A DNA stretch of 5,647 nucleotides, from NCBI GenBank assembly GCA_051867925.1, contig JBJDZI010000123.1, forward strand, positions 1 to 5,647. The letters run 5' to 3'. The position numbers and the translations under genes were made by a program. The stretch comes from CAKSQF01 sp051867925 (GTDB lineage Bacteria > Bacillota > Clostridia > Oscillospirales > CAG-272). The notes below the pieces were generated by a model, which saw only the letters and a list, made by a program, of their open reading frames with translations, ran no database searches and was not told the origin of the DNA. Positions 1-5,591 of this stretch are shown here, one piece after another (position 1 is the stretch's first letter; each line of letters starts with the position of its first letter).

Positions 1-43
1 AGATGGTTTCGCCCTCCTCTCGATTTTCTGAAAGACTTTTTCG

Positions 44-162
44 ACAGACTGAAGGGCGGCAAATCCTTGCCGCCCGTTTTTATAAAAGTTTTAGGATTTC
101 CAAGAACATTTTTCAAAAAAGTTCTTGACAGGGTTTGAGGCAAAACCCCAATTTTGATTCAA
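44..162 (-). repeat. Three-hairpin 3'-flanking repeat element, left copy
   Basis: This element starts right after the stop codon of the lipoprotein gene and reads in that gene's sense direction (from 162 down to 44). It is homologous along its whole length to the inverted copy at 5474-5591: both share the order TTG..GCCTCAAAC, a central palindrome around TTGAAA-like bases, ACTTTTAT, GGGCGGCAA, TTTGCCGC and CTTCAG. Three hairpins can form. Hairpin C is at 135-151 (7 pairs if G-U wobbles are allowed in the minus-strand RNA). Hairpin B is at 101-127 (CAAGAAC arms, one internal T-T mismatch, A/T-rich tip). Hairpin A is at 54-75 (9-bp perfect stem GGGCGGCAA/TTGCCGCCC, 4-base loop). In the gene's direction no hairpin is followed by a clean T-tract, so it is not a textbook intrinsic terminator for the lipoprotein gene. 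It probably belongs to a dispersed intergenic repeat family, but copy number cannot be judged here. Confidence 0.8.
54..81 (+). terminator. Intrinsic terminator reading rightward into the window
   Basis: A perfect 9-bp GC-rich stem (GGGCGGCAA at 54-62, TTGCCGCCC at 67-75) with a 4-base loop is followed by GTTTTTAT. In the plus direction this is a good Rho-independent terminator and could end a transcript arriving from a gene left of the window. It is hairpin A of the left repeat element. In the other direction the hairpin is followed by TTCAGTC and would be a poor terminator. Confidence 0.5.
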
Positions 163-2025
163 TTACTGATTAAAATTAGGGGAGCCGGGATAACGGGTGA
201 AGGTAGCCCATGCGCTGCCCAGCGTGATTTTTTCCCATTCATCAGAGGTTCCCTGATAAGCCACGGTGGAGAAATTGGAACAGCCGTAGAAGGCGCCCGT
301 TCCGATGGAGGTCACAGTTGTGGGAACGTAGAACGATTCCAAAGACCGTCCCGCGAAAGCGTAATCACCGATGGCACTGATGTCAAGCGTTTCTCGTTCG
401 GCGTTGATGCCGTGGGATTTGTTGGTACCCAGCACCAGCGTGCGGGTTGCACTGTCGATCAGACAGTCGTACTCTACGGCAAAGGCAGAATGTCCCTCGG
501 AAACGCTCACCTTTTTCAGCGCACTGCATCCGCTGAATGCCTTCGGATTGAGTGCCTCGACGGTTTGGATTCCGTTGCCGACGGTCAGCTCCTCCAGAGA
601 GGTGCAATCCTCGAAGGCGGATTCGCCGATCTCGGTCACGGCATCGGGAATCATCAAAGAGGTAATACCGCTTCCCGAGAAAGCACCGTTGCCGATGCGG
701 ATCACGCTGCCGTCGGTGGGGATCACACTGTTCTTACAACCCAGCAACAGCGTGCGGGTACCCGATACGATCAGACAGTTGTCGGTGGCGTTATAATGCT
801 CGTTGCCGGATGCGGCGGTGATGGTCTCAAGACCCGAACAGCCCGTGAAGGCAGAGCCGGAAATCACCGAAACGGTGACGGGAATGTGGATGGAGGTAAG
901 CCCTGTGCAACCTGCGAAAGCGTAATCGCCGATCTCGATCACACTGCCGTCCACGGGGATCTCAGAGGTGGAGCAGCCTTGAATCAGCCGCTTGGTAGAC
1001 CGCTCAATCAGGCAGTTGCCCTTGGCGGCGTAGGATTGGCTGGTGGCATCTGCGGTGATCGCCGTCACAGAGGTGCAACCGTAAAAGGCTTTTTCCCCGA
1101 TGGAGGTCACGGATGCGGGAATGTGAATCGAGGTCAGATCGGTGCGCCCTTCGAAAGCGGACGCGCCGATGGCGGTCACACTGCCGTCCGCGGGGATGTT
1201 GCTGCCCGCAAGAGCGGTCACCAGCGTGCCGCTGGCGATTTCGACAAGACAGCCGTTCTGCATACGGTAGGCGGTGTTTCCCGATGCCACAGTGATGGCA
1301 GACAGAGAGGTACAACCTGCAAAGACGTTTCCGTCCAGCGAGACGGTGTAGCGGGGCAGAGTGATGGAGGTCAACGAGGAGCAGGAGCGGAACGCGCCGT
1401 CGCCGATGATGTTCAGACTGTCGGGCAGTTCCAGATCGGCAAGCTTTTTGCACCCCTCAAAGGCAGACTCGCCGATGGTATTGACCCCCCATGGAATGGA
1501 TATGGTCTGCAGGCTGGAAAGTCCCGCGAAACTGCGGTCACCGATGGCACTGACCGTCTTGGGAAGCACCACAGTGCGGACTGCGTAATTCATCCACGGG
1601 ATGGAGCCACTGCGCATATCCGCCTCCGACCAATTGGGCAGAGCACCGCTGCCGAAGAAATAGAGGGTGCCGTCGGGATAGTACGCCCACTGCATTCCGC
1701 CGTTCAGCGTGCCGCTGTCAGTGGAGACCCAGTCGCACCCTTCGCGGATACAGCCGGAGGTCGTCAGTTCGTGTCCCAACGCATCACTTCCCTGCCAGAC
1801 ATACTGCAGGCGGGGATCGGTCTCCTCCCCGCTGGACTTACCGCAGATTGAGCAGGCGTAGAAGTAGAGTCTGCCCGCCGTACAGCTTTGCTCGGCAGCA
1901 AGATAGGAATCCTCCATTTTTTTCAGGGTATAGTCGTGCTGATGGTCTTCCCCGCTTTGACAGCCCGTAACCGACAAAGCCAGCAAAGACACCAGCATGA
2001 GAGAGAGAATCTTTTTCATCTTCAT
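163..2025 (-). CDS. BspA-like leucine-rich-repeat surface lipoprotein
   Basis: Predicted 620-residue lipoprotein, secreted and anchored in the outer face of the membrane. Residues 1-21 are a signal peptide (MKMKKILSLMLVSLLALSVTG) ending in a lipobox V-T-G-C, with Cys22 as the lipidation site. Residues 30-70 form a module with a CxxCG pair (YACSICGK) resembling small cysteine modules of clostridial surface proteins. Residues 106-156 match the usual cap before BspA repeats (a GMQWAYYPDGTLYFFGSG-type strand and IPW). Residues 158-587 are LRR_5 repeats of the form IP..V..IG..AF.GC..L. A longer unit recurs (248-283, 328-362, 406-441, 509-549) with a CLI..GTRTLLLG..IP.DGSV pattern; the first three are exactly 79 residues apart. 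The C-terminal cap has YQGTSDEWEKI. The family is linked to binding host or microbial surfaces; the ligand is unknown. The start at 2025 is chosen because AAAGGA lies 6 bases upstream; in-frame ATGs at 2031 and 2028 and a longer form from 2055 or 2058 are less well placed. The gene appears intact. Confidence 0.93.
   Translation of the reverse strand: MKMKKILSLMLVSLLALSVTGCQSGEDHQHDYTLKKMEDSYLAAEQSCTAGRLYFYACSICGKSSGEETDPRLQYVWQGSDALGHELTTSGCIREGCDWVSTDSGTLNGGMQWAYYPDGTLYFFGSGALPNWSEADMRSGSIPWMNYAVRTVVLPKTVSAIGDRSFAGLSSLQTISIPWGVNTIGESAFEGCKKLADLELPDSLNIIGDGAFRSCSSLTSITLPRYTVSLDGNVFAGCTSLSAITVASGNTAYRMQNGCLVEIASGTLVTALAGSNIPADGSVTAIGASAFEGRTDLTSIHIPASVTSIGEKAFYGCTSVTAITADATSQSYAAKGNCLIERSTKRLIQGCSTSEIPVDGSVIEIGDYAFAGCTGLTSIHIPVTVSVISGSAFTGCSGLETITAASGNEHYNATDNCLIVSGTRTLLLGCKNSVIPTDGSVIRIGNGAFSGSGITSLMIPDAVTEIGESAFEDCTSLEELTVGNGIQTVEALNPKAFSGCSALKKVSVSEGHSAFAVEYDCLIDSATRTLVLGTNKSHGINAERETLDISAIGDYAFAGRSLESFYVPTTVTSIGTGAFYGCSNFSTVAYQGTSDEWEKITLGSAWATFTRYPGSPNFNQ
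379..1284 (-). repeat. Four copies of an 80-100-residue super-repeat inside the LRR gene
   Basis: Within the lipoprotein gene, a segment with the pattern Y....NCLI..GTRTLLLGC..S.IP.DGSV interrupts the LRR array four times. The approximate positions are 1177-1284, 940-1044, 703-810 and 379-501. The conserved cysteine of the CLI/CLV motif is spaced 79, 79 and 104 residues apart. The fourth copy is the most diverged: it has lost the IP.DGSV signature and carries extra residues (NKSHGINAERETLDI). The regular spacing points to growth of the gene by duplication of a two-LRR-plus-linker block. Confidence 0.8.
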
Positions 2026-2031
2026 CATCAT

Positions 2032-2037
2032 TCCTTT
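2032..2037 (-). promoter_or_regulatory. Ribosome binding site of the lipoprotein gene
   Basis: The minus strand reads AAAGGA followed by ATGATGATG. The spacing is 0, 3 or 6 bases to the three tandem ATG codons and 12 to the next ATG at 2019. Six bases favours the third ATG (2025), giving MKMKKIL as the N-terminus, a normal lipoprotein signal start. Confidence 0.65.
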
Positions 2038-2056
2038 ATCATCGACGTAATTCATC

Positions 2057-2110
2057 AAATCAGATTTAGTTTAGAATACCATAAAATCAGATTTAGTTTA
2101 GAATACCATA
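2057..2110. repeat. Perfect 27-bp tandem duplication in the promoter region
   Basis: Bases 2057-2083 and 2084-2110 are identical over 27 bp with no spacer. Each unit carries the 11-bp palindrome AAATCAGATTT (2057-2067 and 2084-2094) and the minus-strand hexamer TATTCT (2073-2078 and 2100-2105). The upstream TATTCT has a usable -35 partner; the downstream copy does not have a clear one. The duplication therefore repeats both a -10-like element and an operator-like palindrome just upstream of the lipoprotein start. Confidence 0.95.
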
Positions 2111-2128
2111 TTTTCGTTCGAATTGCAA
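2100..2128 (-). promoter_or_regulatory. Likely promoter of the lipoprotein gene
   Basis: On the minus strand, TTGCAA (2128-2123) lies 17 bases before TATTCT (2105-2100). Each hexamer matches the housekeeping consensus at four of six positions with ideal spacing. Transcription would begin near 2093, inside the upstream AAATCAGATTT palindrome, so a repressor bound there could block initiation. The leader would be about 68 bases. Confidence 0.5.
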
Positions 2129-2241
2129 GGGCTTTTTGCAAATTTACAAGTCGCGGGATGATTGTTCATAGAATAGCAAAAATCGGCGGCATTGCCGTCC
2201 GTCTGTCCTTTGCGAAGCCCCAATCCGGGGGTCATAAAAAG

Positions 2242-2271
2242 TTCACAAAAGAAAACAGGAATGTTTATACG
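2242..2271 (+). promoter_or_regulatory. Candidate promoter of the ABC transporter gene
   Basis: TTCACA (2242-2247, one mismatch to TTGACA) is followed after 18 bases by TATACG (2266-2271). Two TACAAT hexamers further down (2290-2295 and 2303-2308) are better -10 matches but have no recognisable -35 at proper distance. The true start site is therefore uncertain. Confidence 0.35.
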
Positions 2272-2330
2272 CAGTTTATATTTCCAAATTACAATATTTC
2301 CATACAATTTCCGATTTATTCCACCAAAAG

Positions 2331-2336
2331 AGAGGA
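2331..2336 (+). promoter_or_regulatory. Ribosome binding site of the ABC transporter gene
   Basis: AGAGGA lies 11 bases before the ATG at 2348, slightly long but acceptable. It supports starting at MLQLKHIVKTY, a typical ATPase N-terminus, rather than at the upstream in-frame ATG at 2192. Confidence 0.65.
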
Positions 2337-2347
2337 AAACTGCTAAA

Positions 2348-5300
2348 ATGCTGCAACTCAAACACATTGTCAAAACCTACGACGGCAGCGGGACTTCGGT
2401 CACTGCCCTGAAGGATATTTCCATCGACTTTCGCAGCAGCGAGTTCGTCTCCATTCTGGGTCACTCGGGATGTGGCAAGACCACCCTGCTGAACCTGATC
2501 GGCGGTCTGGATCACTACACCGACGGCGATCTCATCATCCGCGGCAAGTCCACCAAAGAGTTCAAGGACGCCGATTGGGATGCCTACCGCAACCACTCCG
2601 TGGGCTTTGTCTTCCAGTCCTATAATCTGATCCCCCACCAGACCGTGCTTTCCAACGTGGAACTGGCACTGACGCTGTCGGGCGTTTCCAAATCCGAACG
2701 CCGTCAAAGAGCCATCGACGCGCTGACCAAGGTGGGACTTGCTGACCAACTGCACAAACGTCCCTCCCAAATGTCGGGCGGTCAGATGCAGAGAGTCGCC
2801 ATCGCCCGCGCGCTGGTCAACGACCCCGATATTCTGCTTGCCGACGAGCCTACCGGCGCGCTGGACTCCGCTACCTCCGTTCAGATCATGGACATCCTCA
2901 AGGAGATATCCAAAGATCGGCTGATCATCATGGTTACCCACAACCCGGAACTGGCGGAACTTTATTCCACTCGTATCGTGAAACTGCAGGACGGTCTCAT
3001 CGTCAGCGATTCCATGCCTTACAACGCCGATGCCGCTTCGGCAGAGACGTCCGCACATACTCCCGCAGAGGAACCTGCATCGGACGTTGCCCCCGCCAAG
3101 AAGAGCGGCAGGCGGGCTTCCAAGAAGGAAAAGCGACTGCGCAACAAGTCCATGTCCTACTTCACCGCCCTGTCTCTGTCGCTGAACAATCTGATGACCA
3201 AGAAGGGGCGCACCATCCTCACCTCCTTTGCAGGATCGATCGGCATCATCGGCATCGCACTGATCCTGTCTCTATCCAACGGTATCAATCTGTACATCCG
3301 GCAGGTGCAGGAGGACGCACTGTCCACCTATCCGCTGACCATCAAGGAGAACACGCAAGACTACTCCGCCCTGCTGGGTGCCATGACGCAGGTAAAGGAA
3401 AACGCCGAAGAAGACCGCGATCCCAACAAGATCTACGTGGACGATTCACTGGACACCATGGTTTCCGCCATGACCTCTACCATCAGCAATAATCTGGAAG
3501 ACTTCAAAGCGTACATCAACGCTCACTCCGACGAACTGGGCAACTTTGTCAGCGACATCCAGTACACCTACGACTTCGATCTGCAGGTCTTCTCGGGTGA
3601 CGGCAAAACACAGGTCAGCCCCACCGAGATTTTCGACAACATGGGCTCCGCTTTCGCGGGTCTGTCCCAGATGATGGAGACTGCCGGCAGTATGGGCATG
3701 GGCGGCATGAATGTCATGTCCGAGATGATCAACAATCAGGCGATTCTGGATCAGCAATACGATGTGCTGGCAGGAAACTGGCCTGCCGCCGACAACGAAG
3801 TGGTGCTGGTAGTCAACCGCGGCAACCGCATCAGCAAAATGACCCTCTATATGCTGGGCATTCTGGATCAGAGCGAGCTGGAAGGCATTATGAGCAATCT
3901 GCTCCAGGGCGGCGAATACCAAGCCGATCCCATTGATCCCTTTATCTTTGACGATTTTCTGGGCATGGAGTTCAAACTGCTGAACACCTCCGATTTCTTC
4001 ACCGAAACCGGCAAGACCTACACGGTGGACGGCGTGACCTACCCCGTTTGGGCGGATCAGCGGGAGCAGATCGGCTACGATCAGGCGTCTTACGTTACGC
4101 AAAACGGCATCACGCTGAAGATCGCGGGCATCATCTGCCCCAAGGAGAACGCGACTGCCACCTCTATTTCGGGTTCCATCGGCTATACCAAAGGTCTGAC
4201 CGATCTGATCCTTGAGATGAACACCGAAAGCAAAGTCATCAATCAGCAGAAGGCGGCTCCCGAATACAATGTGCTGACCGGTCTGAAGTTTGAGCGTACC
4301 ACCTACACCAAGGAGACCATCGGCGAGTTGATCGACACCATCGACAATGCTACCATGGATCTGCTCTACGCATACATGACCGAACAGATCCACGAAATCT
4401 TTACCGAAACGCCTCCCGTCAACGCCGAGACCTTCACCGGCTTTGCCTATATCATGGATCTCTCCCAGCAGACCCAGCTGATCAGTCAGATGCTGGCGAC
4501 TGTATCCCGGAATTCCGACAATACGATCGCGCTGAACACGCTTTGCGCTGTGCTGAGTCAAATGACGGGCAACACGGTGCAGATCACTCCCGAGAATCTG
4601 ATTCTGCTTCTGCCCGCCATGACCGCCGAGCAGATCATGGTTGCCATCACCGGCGTGCCCGCCACCGAGCAGACTCCCGCAATCCCCGGTCTGATGCAGA
4701 TGTGCGGCGATGCGACCATGGAAGAAATCTACGCTTACATGAACGCCGAGCTGCTGGAGATGTCTGTGGACAAGAACAATTTCGTTCAACTTCTGCAGAT
4801 CATGTCCGACGAGGAGTTCAACATTCTGCAGGACACCCTCTACGAGCTGGCTCCTCAGACCGACGCCACGCTGGAATCCAATCTGAAACTTCTGGGCGAT
4901 GCGGAGCAGGCAAAGCCCGCTTCCATCAACTTCTACGCCAAGGATTTTGAGTCCAAGGAAAAGGTGGAGCAGTTCATTGCCGACTATAACAAGGGTGTGT
5001 CCGATAAGGATCAGATCACCTACACCGACACGGTGGGTATGCTGATGTCCTCTGTCACCACCATCGTGAACTTCGTCTCCTACGCGCTGATCGCTTTCGT
5101 TTCCATCTCTCTTGTGGTATCCTCCATTATGATCGGCATCATCACCTACATCTCCGTGCTGGAGCGCACCAAGGAGATCGGTATTCTCCGTGCCATCGGC
5201 GCATCGAAACGGGACATTTCCCGCGTGTTCAACGCCGAAACGCTGATCATCGGTTTTGCGGCAGGTGCCATCGGTATTCTGATGACCTTGCTCCTCTGCA

Positions 5301-5473
5301 TCCCCGCCAACATGATCTTCGAGCATTTCACCGACATCGAACGCATTGCCATTCTGCCTTGGTCCGGTCTGCTCCTGATCGTCCTGAGCGTGGTTCTGAC
5401 CATGATCGCGGGCTTCTTCCCCTCCAAGATGGCGGCGAAGAAAGACCCCGTCGAAGCACTGAGAACGGAGTAA
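2348..5473 (+). CDS. Fused ABC transporter ATPase/permease, MacB/FtsX type
   Basis: Predicted 1041-residue membrane protein joining ATPase and permease in one chain. ATPase domain (about 1-222): Walker A GHSGCGKTT (38-46), Q-loop Gln90, signature MSGGQ (142-146, Met in place of the usual Leu), Walker B ILLADEP (162-168, Glu167 catalytic), D-loop ALDS, switch His198. All key residues are present. A charged, Ala/Glu/Lys-rich linker spans about 223-268. TM1 is at 290-316, then an extracytoplasmic domain of about 590 residues, then TM2 (909-936), a cytoplasmic coupling stretch ERTKEIGILRAIGASKRDI, TM3 (966-984), TM4 (1003-1024) and the FtsX-family tail KKDPVEALRTE. The fold class is that of MacB/LolCDE-like mechanotransmission transporters, which act on peptides, lipoproteins or signals at the outer face rather than moving solutes through a pore. 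A Gram-positive host would lack the TolC partner of classical MacB. The substrate cannot be told. It is intact, with TAA stop and a repeat element directly downstream. Confidence 0.93.
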   Translation: MLQLKHIVKTYDGSGTSVTALKDISIDFRSSEFVSILGHSGCGKTTLLNLIGGLDHYTDGDLIIRGKSTKEFKDADWDAYRNHSVGFVFQSYNLIPHQTVLSNVELALTLSGVSKSERRQRAIDALTKVGLADQLHKRPSQMSGGQMQRVAIARALVNDPDILLADEPTGALDSATSVQIMDILKEISKDRLIIMVTHNPELAELYSTRIVKLQDGLIVSDSMPYNADAASAETSAHTPAEEPASDVAPAKKSGRRASKKEKRLRNKSMSYFTALSLSLNNLMTKKGRTILTSFAGSIGIIGIALILSLSNGINLYIRQVQEDALSTYPLTIKENTQDYSALLGAMTQVKENAEEDRDPNKIYVDDSLDTMVSAMTSTISNNLEDFKAYINAHSDELGNFVSDIQYTYDFDLQVFSGDGKTQVSPTEIFDNMGSAFAGLSQMMETAGSMGMGGMNVMSEMINNQAILDQQYDVLAGNWPAADNEVVLVVNRGNRISKMTLYMLGILDQSELEGIMSNLLQGGEYQADPIDPFIFDDFLGMEFKLLNTSDFFTETGKTYTVDGVTYPVWADQREQIGYDQASYVTQNGITLKIAGIICPKENATATSISGSIGYTKGLTDLILEMNTESKVINQQKAAPEYNVLTGLKFERTTYTKETIGELIDTIDNATMDLLYAYMTEQIHEIFTETPPVNAETFTGFAYIMDLSQQTQLISQMLATVSRNSDNTIALNTLCAVLSQMTGNTVQITPENLILLLPAMTAEQIMVAITGVPATEQTPAIPGLMQMCGDATMEEIYAYMNAELLEMSVDKNNFVQLLQIMSDEEFNILQDTLYELAPQTDATLESNLKLLGDAEQAKPASINFYAKDFESKEKVEQFIADYNKGVSDKDQITYTDTVGMLMSSVTTIVNFVSYALIAFVSISLVVSSIMIGIITYISVLERTKEIGILRAIGASKRDISRVFNAETLIIGFAAGAIGILMTLLLCIPANMIFEHFTDIERIAILPWSGLLLIVLSVVLTMIAGFFPSKMAAKKDPVEALRTE
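4298..4867 (+). other. Helical insert in the transporter's extracytoplasmic domain
   Basis: Residues about 651-840 are rich in short amphipathic helices and contain a duplicated motif: NATMDLLYAYMTEQI (667-681) and DATMEEIYAYMNAEL (788-802), 121 residues apart. Related phrases lie between and after (PAMTAEQIMVAI, QIMSDEEFNILQ). From memory of compact clostridial relatives, the sequence before it (NVLTG..F) and after it (ESNLKLLGD...SINFYAKDFESKEK) usually lie close together, so this looks like an insertion. That comparison is recollection, not an alignment. Confidence 0.45.
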
Positions 5474-5591
5474 AATTGATTTGAATTGAGGCTCTGCCTC
5501 AAACTCCGGCAGGCACCTTCTTGAAAGAAGGTGCCTGCACCTCCAAGAACTTTTATCAAGGGCGGCAAATATTTGCCGCACTTCAGACTGT
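5474..5591 (+). repeat. Three-hairpin 3'-flanking repeat element, right copy
   Basis: This is the inverted counterpart of the element at 44-162 and again starts immediately after a stop codon in gene-sense orientation. The lengths agree closely (118 versus 119 bases). Hairpin C is TTGAGGC-TCT-GCCTCAA (5486-5502). Hairpin B is a 14-bp perfect stem (5509-5522 with 5525-5538; in practice a 12-bp stem with loop TTGAAA). Hairpin A is the perfect 18-bp palindrome GCGGCAAATATTTGCCGC (5562-5579). The spacing from stop codon to hairpin C is 12 bases here and 11 in the left copy. Confidence 0.8.
5509..5538 (+). terminator. Strong hairpin after the transporter gene, possible transcript end
   Basis: GCAGGCACCTTC, loop TTGAAA, GAAGGTGCCTGC: a perfect 12-bp stem 35 bases after the stop codon. 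The bases that follow (ACCTCCAAGAACTTTTATC) place the only T-run about 12 bases beyond the stem, so this is not a canonical intrinsic terminator. It may instead protect the 3' end from exonucleases or work with hairpin A. It is hairpin B of the right repeat element. Confidence 0.35.

Larger units (their letters stand above)
2026..2347. other. Divergent intergenic spacer between the two genes
   Basis: This 322-base AT-rich spacer separates the divergent start codons and holds no convincing gene. The plus-strand frame open from 2192 has no ribosome binding site and only prepends a non-conserved 52 residues to the ABC transporter. The spacer contains, left to right, the lipoprotein ribosome binding site, the 27-bp tandem duplication, the lipoprotein promoter, a pair of TTGCAA hexamers (2123-2128 and 2136-2141), short imperfect GC hairpins (about 2185-2200 and 2218-2230), a weak candidate promoter for the transporter and its ribosome binding site. 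Confidence 0.7.

Noticed and set aside
1..30. AGGAGG on the minus strand near the left edge as a start site for another gene
   Set aside because: No ATG, GTG or TTG at usable spacing before the window ends, and it lies downstream of the repeat element with no coding evidence.
379..1284. CRISPR-like regular repeats
   Set aside because: The periodicity is protein-level repetition in frame with the LRR gene, with diverged DNA and no short identical repeat-spacer pattern.
154..1851. Long plus-strand open frame (565 codons) opposite the lipoprotein gene
   Set aside because: Antisense shadow: the minus-strand product has a signal peptide, lipobox and LRR repeats, while this frame gives a low-complexity Gly/Asp/Arg/His-rich protein echoing the repeats, with no recognisable domain.
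2026..2058. Longer lipoprotein N-terminus from TTG 2058 or ATG 2055
   Set aside because: No ribosome binding site upstream of either, and the extra residues (NYVDDKG) would put acidic residues in front of the signal peptide. AAAGGA at 2032-2037 points to the later ATG cluster.
2192..2347. Upstream in-frame ATG extending the ABC transporter by 52 residues
   Set aside because: No ribosome binding site, a non-conserved AT-encoded extension, and overlap with promoter sequence. The ATG at 2348 has AGAGGA and gives a standard ATPase N-terminus.
3446..5581. Long minus-strand open frame (711 codons) opposite the transporter gene
   Set aside because: Shadow of a clear ABC transporter frame. The His/Gly/Asp-rich translation has no family features, and its openness follows from codon choice in the real gene.
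44..5591. The inverted repeat copies as ends of a composite transposon carrying both genes
   Set aside because: No transposase and no target-site duplication visible at 43/44 and 5591/5592, and the copies are well diverged. Independent repeat copies explain the pattern better.
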